Positions 34,332 through 42,043 of a stretch of 42,043 nt of DNA are shown piece after piece. How positions within the stretch are numbered: the first letter of the stretch is position 1; every line of letters starts with the position of its first letter. The notes beneath the pieces were generated by a model that was not told where the DNA came from, did no database searches, and saw only the letters and a list, made by a program, of their open reading frames with translations. The stretch covers positions 4,187 to 46,229 of the forward strand of contig PBJO01000014.1 in NCBI GenBank assembly GCA_002720745.1, in the 5' to 3' direction. This DNA is from Balneola sp. (lineage in GTDB: Bacteria; Bacteroidota; Rhodothermia; Balneolales; Balneolaceae). The position numbers and the translations under genes were made by a program.

Positions 34332-35279
34332 ATGGAAGATATTGCAGGAAAGACATTCAAAGTTGTTGTGATGGGCAGTGGTCCAGCTGGTTTAACTGCC
34401 GCTTTATATGCCGCTCGTGCGGATTTAAGCCCTATAGTATTTGAAGGGCCTGAGCCCGGTGGTCAGTTGATGACAACAACCGATGTTGAAAATTTCCCAG
34501 GTTATCCTAACGGGGTAATGGGACCACAGATGATGCAGGACTTTCGCGAACAGGCAACAAAATTTGGGGCTGATTGTCGTTATGGGTTTGTAACTGATAT
34601 AGATTTCAATGAGCAACCCTATACACTTACTGTTGATGAGAAAGTACAGATTAAGACGCATGCACTTATTATCTCTACAGGGGCGTCAGCGATGTGGTTG
34701 GGCATAGAAAGCGAAACTCGTCTACGAGGCAAAGGGATTTCGGCTTGCGCTACATGTGATGGTGCTTTTTTCCGTAACGAACATGTGGCTGTTGTAGGAG
34801 GAGGAGACACCGCAATGGAAGAAGCTACCTTTTTAACTAAATTTGCCAGCAAAGTAACCGTTATTCATCGACGTGATGAACTTCGTGCTTCCAAAACTAT
34901 GCAGGCTCGTGCATTCGCTAATGAAAAAATTGAATTTATATGGGATAGTGAAGTGGTAGAGGTTTTGGGCGATCAGGTGGTTCAAGGAGTTAAGGTAAAA
35001 AATCGAAATTCCGGTGAGTTGACGACCTTAAATGATGTTACTGGATTATTTGTAGCTATTGGTCATCGCCCCAATACCGAACTCTTCAAGGGAGTCTTAA
35101 CCATGGATGATATAGGCTATATACAGACTAAAGCCCAAACTACAAAAACCGATTTACCTGGTATATTTGCCTGCGGCGATGCCATGGATGCTGTGTATCG
35201 TCAAGCTGTTACAGCAGCTGGAACAGGGTGTAAGGCAGCACTAGATACCGAATATTATTTAACAAGTATGATGAAATAA
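34332..35279 (+). CDS. trxB: Thioredoxin-disulfide reductase
   Basis: 315-residue NADPH-dependent flavoenzyme keeping thioredoxin reduced. FAD motif GSGPAGLTAALYAARA at about 15-30; redox Cys139-Ala-Thr-Cys142 in ISACATCDGAFF; NADPH motif VVGGGDTAMEEA; C-terminal GIFACGDAMDAVYRQAVTAAG. I start at ATG 34332, preceded by GGAG at 34322-34325 (a rare clear ribosome-binding site here) rather than the TTG at 34320. A decayed copy of its 3' third is found at 37365-37718. The C-terminus ends in SMMK with no unusual extension. Confidence 0.97.
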   Translation: MEDIAGKTFKVVVMGSGPAGLTAALYAARADLSPIVFEGPEPGGQLMTTTDVENFPGYPNGVMGPQMMQDFREQATKFGADCRYGFVTDIDFNEQPYTLTVDEKVQIKTHALIISTGASAMWLGIESETRLRGKGISACATCDGAFFRNEHVAVVGGGDTAMEEATFLTKFASKVTVIHRRDELRASKTMQARAFANEKIEFIWDSEVVEVLGDQVVQGVKVKNRNSGELTTLNDVTGLFVAIGHRPNTELFKGVLTMDDIGYIQTKAQTTKTDLPGIFACGDAMDAVYRQAVTAAGTGCKAALDTEYYLTSMMK

Positions 35280-35368
35280 CCTGAGATTATAGGTTTTATG
35301 AAAAAGAATAATTTTTGTTAATCATATTAACGGTTGTAAGAACTTATAAAGTAAAAACAGAAAGTATT

Positions 35369-37126
35369 ATGAGAATAAATAGAACCCTAATAGGTCTAAT
35401 TTTAATGTTCAGTGCCGCTATTAATTCTTGTATTCCTACAACCCAGCCTGAACAGATGAATATATTGTGGTTAGTAGCTGAGGATTTAAGTTCAATGTAT
35501 TTAAGTATGTATGGTGATAGTAGTGCTTTTACTCCCAATTTAAATAGACTTGCAAATGAAGGTGTAATATATACAAATGCTTATTCTGTGTCCGGAGTCT
35601 GTTCCCCTAGTAGATTTACACTAGCAACTGGAGTTTATCCAAATTCAGCTGGGGCACACAATATGCGAACTTTGGTTCAACAACCAAGCGCTAAAGAAAA
35701 GGGGCTAATTGATTATCAGGTAGTATTACCAAAAGATGTTAAGATGGTTAGTGAAATTTTAAGACTAAATGGTTATTACACTACAAATAATGATAAAGAA
35801 GATTATCAATTTTTTAAATCAGAATTAGCTTGGGACGAATCTAGTAAGTTTGCACATTGGAGAAATAGATTAGATAAAGATACCCCTTTTTTTAGTGTAT
35901 TTAATTTTTTTGTTACACATGAGTCGAATATGTGGAATTTTGACTATCAACTCTCAGATTTAGCTACATTTCCACCTAAAAGAAATACGTCCAATATTAA
36001 TTCACAAAAAAAAAATAAAGATGAATATCCTCTACTCTTTCATAGTGATACTAATATTGTAATACCACCATATTTACCTCAAAATGAGGTTGGTATTAAA
36101 TCTATGCAGCGTTTATATACAAACATAATGAGATTGGATATAGGTGTAGGTAAAATTTTAGACCAACTTGAAGAAGATGGGTTGCTAGACAACACTATCA
36201 TCTTTTTCTATTCTGATCATGGCGGTCCACTCCCTCGACAAAAAAGATTATTATATGATTCAGGTTTAAAAGTACCACTCATAATAAGATACCCTAATAA
36301 GATGAGGGCTAGGACTATTGATGATAGATTAATAAGTTTTGTAGACTTCCCAGCGACTTTATTGTCACTAGCTAATATTGAACCGCCTGATTTCATGCAG
36401 GGACAGGCATTTGAAGGGAAATATAGGTCTAATTCAGAGAGACAATATGTTTATGCGCATGCAGATCGATTCGACGAAAGTACGGATATGATTCGCGCAA
36501 TTCGCGACAAAAGATATAAATATCTTAAAAACTATTATCCTGACAAGCCTTATTATTTACCACTTAGCTACAGAGAAAATATGGATATAATGAAAGAGTT
36601 ACTGCAGATGCGTAACATGAATAAATTAGATGCAAATCAAGCCCTTTGGTTTAGAAAAAAGAAAGATTACGAAGAATTATTTGACACGCAAAATGACCCA
36701 CATGAATTAAACAATCTTGCTAATGATACAACATATGATAATCTCTTATTTGAATTCAGAAATGAACTTGATAAATGGACTCAAAAAATTGATGATAAAG
36801 GTAATATACAAGAGGTAGATTTGATTTCAGATTTTTACCCGGGTGGAAAAGTACAAATGACAAAAATGCCAAAAGTTAATATTAATGATGGAATAATTAC
36901 TTTGGTAGAAATTGATTCAGATCTAAGTATTGGATATAAATTTTCGTCTGAAATTAAGCCAAGCTTAGGTTGGAAACATTATAATGGGCCAATCAAAGAA
37001 AGTTTAAATGATACTTTGAAGATAGTTGCTCACAAAGTTGGCTATAAATATGGAATTATAAATATTATCAATGGGCAAATAAGTCAACCTGTTTATCCAA
37101 ATAACAGACATGACTTAAATGAGTAG
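35369..37126 (+). CDS. Sulfatase lipoprotein (N-sulfoglucosamine sulfohydrolase-like)
   Basis: 585-residue type I sulfatase cleaving a sulfate ester or N-sulfate from a carbohydrate or similar, outside the cytoplasm. Start ATG 35369 gives a leader ending SAAINSC (Cys21 lipobox). The active-site motif is Cys78-Ser-Pro-Ser-Arg82, in which Cys78 must be converted to formylglycine by an anSME-type maturase; none is nearby. Metal ligands include Asp in AEDLS and FFYSDHGG. Features such as GAHNMRT and the ending with DFYPGGKVQMTKMP resemble the heparan N-sulfatase-like group. A C-terminal region of about 80 residues (510-585) resembles a chitobiase C-terminal domain. It is an orphan, not in a polysaccharide-utilisation locus, AT-rich, and sits between trxB and duplicated remnants. 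Confidence 0.93.
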   Translation: MRINRTLIGLILMFSAAINSCIPTTQPEQMNILWLVAEDLSSMYLSMYGDSSAFTPNLNRLANEGVIYTNAYSVSGVCSPSRFTLATGVYPNSAGAHNMRTLVQQPSAKEKGLIDYQVVLPKDVKMVSEILRLNGYYTTNNDKEDYQFFKSELAWDESSKFAHWRNRLDKDTPFFSVFNFFVTHESNMWNFDYQLSDLATFPPKRNTSNINSQKKNKDEYPLLFHSDTNIVIPPYLPQNEVGIKSMQRLYTNIMRLDIGVGKILDQLEEDGLLDNTIIFFYSDHGGPLPRQKRLLYDSGLKVPLIIRYPNKMRARTIDDRLISFVDFPATLLSLANIEPPDFMQGQAFEGKYRSNSERQYVYAHADRFDESTDMIRAIRDKRYKYLKNYYPDKPYYLPLSYRENMDIMKELLQMRNMNKLDANQALWFRKKKDYEELFDTQNDPHELNNLANDTTYDNLLFEFRNELDKWTQKIDDKGNIQEVDLISDFYPGGKVQMTKMPKVNINDGIITLVEIDSDLSIGYKFSSEIKPSLGWKHYNGPIKESLNDTLKIVAHKVGYKYGIINIINGQISQPVYPNNRHDLNE

Positions 37127-37240
37127 TATGTTTTAACTAATATTGATTCCTCATTTGATTCTCTTTTCTTAGATTTTCTGAGACTATGTATCTCATTTTA
37201 TATAGAATTTATTGTGATCTATAAATTGGTAATCTAAAAA

Positions 37241-37366
37241 ATTTCTGCTTCTTCAATATTCTTAGTGTCCTTGTTTAGTATTCTCACTATATCAATGTAC
37301 TTCTGGCTCGTATATATCAAAGGAAATTTCTTTTTCGACAAGTATTTGGTAGTCATTCAAAAACAT
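37241..37366 (-). pseudogene. Remnant of the DUF4342 gene (internal fragment)
   Basis: A stretch of about 126 bp aligns with 37873-37997 inside the intact DUF4342 gene, with one small length difference. Shared words include ATGTACTTCTGGCTC, GGAAATTTCTTTTTCGACA and CATTCAAAAACAT. Substitutions are spread throughout. It ends exactly where the trxB remnant begins, within a shared A-rich word. It has no start or stop of its own and cannot be expressed as a functional protein. Confidence 0.85.
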
Positions 37367-37718
37367 TGAGTTCATGTGGGATAGCAAGGTAGCAAAAGTT
37401 TTGGGCGATCAGGTGATTCAAAGTATACAGGTTAAAAAAATAAGTTCTAGTGAGTTAATGATTTTATATGATGTCACTGGATTATTTGTAGCCATTGGTC
37501 ACTGACCAAATACAGAACTTTTCAAAGAATTATTAACCGTGGATGATGTAGGCTATATTTAGACCAAAAACCAGACCATCAAAACAGACTTAGCTGGTAT
37601 ATTTGCCTGCAGTGATGCAGTGGATGCGGTATACCGTCAGGCTGTTACTGCTACGGGAATAGGGTGTAAGGCTGCATTAGATACCAAACATTATCTTGCT
37701 GATAAAGGTCTAGCCTGA
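37365..37718 (+). pseudogene. Decayed partial copy of trxB (3' third)
   Basis: In the frame starting at 37365 the translation follows the C-terminus of the intact TrxB from its IEF-W-D-S segment (34929) to the end: VLGDQVIQSIQVKK, VTGLFVAIGH, IFACSDAVDAVYRQAVT, GCKAALDTKHYL. Two stops interrupt it: TGA at 37503-37505 in place of Arg after GH, and TAG at 37560-37562 in place of Gln after GYI. The conserved CGD is CSD. No frameshift is seen, so decay is by substitution. The 5' two thirds, including the FAD motif and CATC, are absent. Ends at TGA 37716-37718. Confidence 0.93.
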
Positions 37719-37751
37719 TTTTACTGCGTCAAAGAATAAACAGTGAATCCG

Positions 37752-38231
37752 TTATTTTCCAACACTTTTTTTGGAATTCTTCTTTGATGATGCAGTTTTT
37801 CGCCTTTTTTCTGTTGATTCTGAAGTTTTAGATGGGTTGGATATATCCTCATCTTCGTCTAGGATTTCAATTATTACTGCTTCGTCGCTATCGTTAATAT
37901 CCTGTTTAGCTTCTTGACTAGATCCATGTACTTCTGGCTCATATTTATCGGTGGAAATTTCTTTTTCGACAATTATTTGATAATCATTCAAAAACATGGC
38001 AAACATTCCAATAGCTGAAATCACAGGTGCCATTGCGCCGACTAAAGCTGCTCCACCTACTCCGAAGGCAAGTTGCGTTTGAAAAACCACTTTCCCGTCT
38101 TTGTTTTTAATAATTAACCGTCGAGCGGAACCCTCTTCAATTAGATTGCTAATTCCATTCAACACTTCTTTAGCACCACCTTGGATTTCTTCGTAGATAC
38201 GTTTGGCTTCTTGTTTTGTGTTTTTCATCAT
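37752..38231 (-). CDS. DUF4342 domain protein with charged tail
   Basis: 159-residue protein. Residues about 10-90 match DUF4342: an amphipathic helix (EAKRIYEEIQGGAKEVLNGI), RRLIIKNKDGKVVFQTQLAFG, then a hydrophobic helix with GGAALVGAMAPVISAIGMFAMFL, likely one membrane span. The C-terminal part is acidic (EAVIIEILDEDEDIS) then very basic with Ser/Lys repeats (SSKKNSKKSVGK). Start ATG 38231 chosen by the family start near KNTKQEAKR; ATG 38228 is equivalent and 38288 adds 19 residues. Function unknown, perhaps tied to membrane or stress response. A decayed piece of the same gene is found 500 bp away at 37241-37366. Confidence 0.82.
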   Translation of the reverse strand: MMKNTKQEAKRIYEEIQGGAKEVLNGISNLIEEGSARRLIIKNKDGKVVFQTQLAFGVGGAALVGAMAPVISAIGMFAMFLNDYQIIVEKEISTDKYEPEVHGSSQEAKQDINDSDEAVIIEILDEDEDISNPSKTSESTEKRRKTASSKKNSKKSVGK

Positions 38232-38288
38232 TGTATGGTTAAATGTTGTATTGGCGAATAAAAATTCAGTTTTGACACTTTTTTTCAA

Positions 38289-38726
38289 AAGTATAAAGAT
38301 AATGGGGATATTTTCTTTTAATAGTATGGTGTTTAAACGTCCAAAATTGTATAAAGTTCACTTTTTATGACGATGAAAGACTATATAAAAAAACTACTTT
38401 ATAATGCTATCATAATTCTAACACTTAAATCAAGAAAATAGTACTCAAATCATATTTATACTACAACGCAGACAAAAAAAAGTTCCAAACTGCCTGTTAC
38501 TTTTTTTTAGAATCAGTCACCCAATATTCAATCTTTACGCACATCATTTAACGGGGACTAATCAGTTTAGAAGCTTAGATCAATTATGAGGGCTTTTGTA
38601 GTACAAGCTATTGAATGCGAATATCAATAGATTTAGGCTTAGCTAGAACGAACTGAGGTTTAGACATGGTACTTCTGAATTCCTATATAGTCTATAACTT
38701 CAAAAGCCTAGCACATTCGTTGTTTA
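38289..38726. other. 438 bp AT-rich intergenic region
   Basis: Divergent region between the DUF4342 gene and priA. No coding segment, RNA or terminator that I can support. Contains several A and T runs and presumably promoters for both genes. Confidence 0.6.
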
Positions 38727-41201
38727 TTGAATTTTCAGTCCATCTTGAGTACCCTTTCACCTCCTTTATTTGTTGACATTGCTTATGCTTTGGCGCCACG
38801 ACAGCTCTATACCTACCGAGTTCCAGAAAAGTTGTATGAGCAGATATCCATAGGAAAAAGAGTTTGGGCTCCTTTTCGAAGTTATAATGCGATAGGAATG
38901 GTAGTACGTGTTCATAAGCAGGAGCCATCCTTTGAACTTAGAGCAATACGTGAGGTACTTGATACCGAAGCTATTTTGGATGAATCGCTACTTAAGCTCA
39001 CCGAGTGGATACATCGCTTTTACTATTGTAGTTGGGGCGAGACCATCCAGGCGGTATTACCTAGCGGGCTTAATATGGTTTCAAAGCAGTATATTCGGTC
39101 GAATTCCAATAGAGCAAAAGATGTAGGCGAATTAACCCTGAAAGAAAAAAACATATGGAACTGGGTAGAGTCTTTAGCAGAAGAAGCGACAGTAGAAGAA
39201 CTTCGAAAGCGAAGCAGAGCTCAGGGTGACTTGGGTATTTTAAATAACTTGATCAAGATGGGATGGTTAGAAATTTGGGAACAACCCGAGGTCAAATCCA
39301 AAGAGGCCAAAGAAATCTGGTGGGATTGGAAGGATAAAGAGGCTAAGAATAAGGCGTCGATTTTTGTAACATCTGAAAAAAAATATAAGTGGGAACAGGC
39401 CCTAAATGTAGTGAAAGGGCAATGCTTACCGGCTCGCAATCAAGACTTAAAAATGCTAGAAAAGGTTGGAATATCTCAACTTCGAACCTTAGCTAAAAAA
39501 GGTTATTTAAGTAAGTTTGAAAAAAGCCGATTTGAAATGCAGACTCAGCAACTCTCTTACGATCCCTCTAAAATCAAAGCTCTTAATGAGGAACAGTGTG
39601 TAGCAATCGATCCTGTTTTACAACAATTAGAGAAGCAGAAGTTCGGCCAGTTTTTACTTTATGGCATAACGGGTAGTGGGAAAACAGAGGTGTACATACA
39701 TGCCATCAAAAAAGCCCAAGAATTAGGCAAAGGAGCTATTGTTTTGGTACCAGAGATCGCACTGACCCCCAGTACTGTGGCTCGTTTTTATAAAATTTTT
39801 GGAGAAGATATTGCAGTTTTTCATAGTCAATTAAGCGCTTCTGAGCGTCTATCGGTATGGAATGCGCTAAAAAATGGGCAAAAAAATATTGCCATTGGCC
39901 CCCGATCAGCTCTCTTTGCCCCCATTAAACCCTTAGGGCTTATAGTTATTGACGAAGAACACGATTCTTCGTATAAACAAATGGATCCAGCGCCCCGTTA
40001 TCATGTTAGAGAGACGGCTATTATGCGAGCTCATATAGAAGAATCGGTTGTAGTAATGGGTTCAGCTACTCCTAGTTTACAAACTCTGCACAGGGTTGCG
40101 AAAGATAAAGCTACTATGCTACGCTTAAATCAGCGACACGCTGAGGCCACCTTACCCAGTGTCCAAATATTAGACCTCAAGCAATACAAGTCTGCGATGA
40201 AAGGTCCTATGGCAGCGCCTACATTTTTAGCGGTCAAAGAATCCCTTAAGCGAAATGAACAAGTTATTTTCCTGCTTAATAGGCGTGGGTTTGCCTCTTA
40301 CCTTCAATGCGATGAATGTGGGCATATCCCAATGAGCCCTGATTGTTCAGTAAGTTTGACACTTCATAAGCGTAAAAACATACTTTTATGCCACTATTCC
40401 GGTTATGCACGACAGATAGATACGCATTGCGAGGCCTGCGGGTCACCCAATTTAAGTATATATGGCTCGGGTACTCAGCAGGTGGAAGAACAAATTGAGA
40501 TGCTTTTTCCTGAGGCTAGAGTTGCTAGGTTCGATCGTGACAGTACATCTAAAAAAGGGGCCCATGCCAAAATTTTAGAGTCGTTTGGCCGGGGTAATGC
40601 CGACATTTTAGTCGGTACACAAATTGTAGCCAAAGGTTTGGACTTCCCCAATGTGACTCTTGTGGTAGTACTCGATGCGGATACCGAACAGGCATATCCC
40701 AGTTTTCAGTCCTCAGAGCGATTATATCAACTTCTCTCACAGGTTGCGGGCAGATCAGGTAGAGGGCAGAAACCAGGTAAGGTATTTATTCAAACTCGTC
40801 AACCCGAACATCCTGCATTACAGTTTGTTCCTAGTCACGATCATGAGGGTTTTGCTCGTCATGAAATGGCCTTTAGAAAACCATTGGACTATCCTCCATT
40901 TTCTAGACTTATAAAGTGTGTGTTAAAAGGTTCAAACAACGAACAGGTTTTGGCTGCTTCTATGGTTTTATTTCAAGCATGGCAGCAGGTTGTACCGCAC
41001 TGGCCATTGTTAGGACCATCCCCGGCACCCATAGAATGGATGCAAGGTCAATACTACTGGGAACTCATTGTGAAAGTAAACCCAGAAAAAGGAGCGCAAT
41101 ATATTGAAGCTATGTTGGACCAAGTTCTGAAAATCTACAAATTGTCTTTTCCTGAACATCGTTCTGTCCGAGTAACTATCCATGTGGACGCGATACGATA
41201 A
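38727..41201 (+). CDS. priA: Primosomal protein N' (PriA helicase) with two zinc ligands lost
   Basis: 824-residue 3'-5' DNA helicase that restarts stalled replication forks. Start is TTG 38727: the frame closes at TAG 38709 and no ATG lies before conserved VDIAYALAPRQLYTYRVP. Walker A GITGSGKT is at 313-320, DEEH at 409-412, and GSATPS, LLNRRGFA, GTQIVAKGLDFPNVTLV and VAGRSGRG follow. The zinc region (about 528-571) normally holds four CxxC-type pairs. Here it reads C528, C531, Ser537, C540, C555, Ser558, C568, C571: one Cys is lost from the second pair and one from the third. The first and last pairs remain. A single-gene transcript or an operon with scpB, 98 bp downstream. Confidence 0.96.
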   Translation: MNFQSILSTLSPPLFVDIAYALAPRQLYTYRVPEKLYEQISIGKRVWAPFRSYNAIGMVVRVHKQEPSFELRAIREVLDTEAILDESLLKLTEWIHRFYYCSWGETIQAVLPSGLNMVSKQYIRSNSNRAKDVGELTLKEKNIWNWVESLAEEATVEELRKRSRAQGDLGILNNLIKMGWLEIWEQPEVKSKEAKEIWWDWKDKEAKNKASIFVTSEKKYKWEQALNVVKGQCLPARNQDLKMLEKVGISQLRTLAKKGYLSKFEKSRFEMQTQQLSYDPSKIKALNEEQCVAIDPVLQQLEKQKFGQFLLYGITGSGKTEVYIHAIKKAQELGKGAIVLVPEIALTPSTVARFYKIFGEDIAVFHSQLSASERLSVWNALKNGQKNIAIGPRSALFAPIKPLGLIVIDEEHDSSYKQMDPAPRYHVRETAIMRAHIEESVVVMGSATPSLQTLHRVAKDKATMLRLNQRHAEATLPSVQILDLKQYKSAMKGPMAAPTFLAVKESLKRNEQVIFLLNRRGFASYLQCDECGHIPMSPDCSVSLTLHKRKNILLCHYSGYARQIDTHCEACGSPNLSIYGSGTQQVEEQIEMLFPEARVARFDRDSTSKKGAHAKILESFGRGNADILVGTQIVAKGLDFPNVTLVVVLDADTEQAYPSFQSSERLYQLLSQVAGRSGRGQKPGKVFIQTRQPEHPALQFVPSHDHEGFARHEMAFRKPLDYPPFSRLIKCVLKGSNNEQVLAASMVLFQAWQQVVPHWPLLGPSPAPIEWMQGQYYWELIVKVNPEKGAQYIEAMLDQVLKIYKLSFPEHRSVRVTIHVDAIR

Positions 41202-41253
41202 GCAGGATATAGGCGACTATTCCTTCTATGCAATAAAGTAAAAAGGGTGTTAC

Positions 41254-41272
41254 ATTGCATTTATTATGCAAT
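41254..41272. repeat. 7 bp inverted repeat upstream of scpB
   Basis: ATTGCAT (41254-41260), loop TTATT, ATGCAAT (41266-41272). Perfect but short and AT-rich, 27 bp before the scpB start. It could be an operator or a weak hairpin between priA and scpB; function not shown. Confidence 0.35.
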
Positions 41273-41299
41273 CGTGTAGATTAATTAAGTATTTCAGGC

Positions 41300-42043
41300 A
41301 TGCAGGATTATGAATTTATAGATGGAAGTCGACTCTCTTCAGTAATCGAAGCCCTTATTTTTGCTAGCAAGGAACCTCTGAGTGCATCTAAAATTCGCAA
41401 GATCATTATTGATAAAGAGCAAAATATCGAAATCTCAGAGGAGACTGTAGATGAATTTGTTCAACTAATAAATGAGCGATATGAAGAAAGTGGTTGTAGT
41501 TTTCGCATTAAACGTATTGGTGGTGGGTACACATTTTTGACTCAAAAGAAGTATCACTATTGGTTAAGTGTTTTTCAGCATGAAAATGCCTATAGAAAAT
41601 TGTCTCAATCGGCTACAGAAACTTTGGCAATTGTAGCGTATCGACAACCAATTACCAAACCTGAAGTAGACCAAATTAGAGGGGTAGACTCTGGATATAT
41701 TTTGCGTCAGTTAATGGAAAAAGTCCTTATTGAGGTAGCTGGTAGAGGAGATGGTCCTGGAAAGCCGTTGGTATACAAGACCAGTCATCATTTTTTAAGG
41801 CACTTTGGGCTTAATTCAGTTCAAGATTTACCAAAACCCAGAGAAATTGAAGAAATTCTGAAGGATGATGACATGGCCGAACATCGGCAACTACTTGTGT
41901 CACGGCAGTTGATGCTAGAGGCTGAGGTGGAAAATCGGATCGAAATAAAAGGCGATATTTACGAAGACTCGGACGTAGGATCAGCTCAAAAGTCAAAGGA
42001 GGAATCACATAAAGTCTCAACTGCTAGTGAACCCAACAACACT
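41300..42043 (+). CDS. scpB: Segregation and condensation protein B (3' partial)
   Basis: 248 residues of ScpB, the winged-helix dimeric partner of ScpA in the SMC-kleisin complex that organises chromosomes. It begins at ATG 41300, 98 bp after priA, and runs off the right edge without a stop. The first winged-helix has VIEALIFASKEPLSASKIRKII (in two halves), the second has SATETLAIVAYRQPITKPEVDQIRG and VDSGYILRQLMEK, with the KPLVYKTSHHFLRHFGLN strand. All are conserved in the family. After about residue 180 an acidic, low-complexity extension (EILKDDDMAEHRQ onward) exceeds most ScpB proteins and continues beyond the window. Confidence 0.95.
   Translation, partial: MQDYEFIDGSRLSSVIEALIFASKEPLSASKIRKIIIDKEQNIEISEETVDEFVQLINERYEESGCSFRIKRIGGGYTFLTQKKYHYWLSVFQHENAYRKLSQSATETLAIVAYRQPITKPEVDQIRGVDSGYILRQLMEKVLIEVAGRGDGPGKPLVYKTSHHFLRHFGLNSVQDLPKPREIEEILKDDDMAEHRQLLVSRQLMLEAEVENRIEIKGDIYEDSDVGSAQKSKEESHKVSTASEPNNT

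Noticed and set aside
1..42043. CRISPR arrays, insertion sequences, prophage or integrase genes
   Set aside because: No regularly spaced repeats and no transposase- or integrase-like protein were seen in any frame.

Overview
The window is a 42 kb chromosomal stretch from a bacterium of the Bacteroidota/Balneolota (FCB) type. Evidence is a gliding-motility-type GldC homologue, several lipoproteins with loose lipoboxes, moderate to low GC, few Shine-Dalgarno sequences, a putative FGly sulfatase and a FKBP lipoprotein. Balneolota-like is my best guess for the lineage, but I cannot prove it from sequence alone. No rRNA, tRNA, CRISPR array, transposase or phage gene was seen. Both ends cut genes: an ABC permease on the left, scpB on the right.

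Layout. 1-2.2 kb: AttFGH-like ABC permease and AttH-like lipocalin protein. 2.3-5 kb: class C acid phosphatase lipoprotein, luciferase-like monooxygenase, DoxX-like protein. 5.3-6.6 kb: SbtA bicarbonate transporter with its PII-like partner SbtB. 6.7-8.2 kb: DEAD-box RNA helicase. 8.3-11.9 kb (minus): TlpA-like lipoprotein, ahcY, amidase. 12-16.3 kb: L-2-hydroxyglutarate oxidase plus a D-2-hydroxyglutarate dehydrogenase-like flavo-FeS protein, a likely 2-hydroxyglutarate clearance pair. 16.3-20.9 kb: recN, rluD-like, DUF418 protein, gldC. 20.9-26.5 kb: an AT-rich accessory block (half beta-propeller, membrane proteins, esterase, XRE regulator, amino-acid permease coupled to a Rieske oxygenase). 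26.6-29.6 kb: nth, a damaged-looking HxlR regulator, an MFS transporter. 29.9-33.2 kb (minus): pntAA-pntAB-pntB with an overlapping FKBP lipoprotein. 33.4-38.3 kb: two-repeat lipoprotein, trxB, sulfatase, decayed partial copies of a DUF4342 gene and of trxB, then the intact DUF4342 gene. 38.7-42 kb: priA and scpB.

The most informative structure is at 34.3-38.2 kb. The order trxB, sulfatase, DUF4342 remnant, trxB remnant, DUF4342 gene fits an old tandem duplication of a trxB/DUF4342 convergent pair, followed by loss of one copy of each gene and arrival of a sulfatase. Other points worth a check: PriA has lost two of its eight zinc-binding cysteines, endonuclease III has a rearranged iron-sulfur loop, and two genes (APC permease, HxlR) have conserved N-termini that extend upstream of any standard start codon. 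No clearly new multi-gene system is evident. The permease/Rieske oxygenase pair is the best candidate for an undescribed small pathway.
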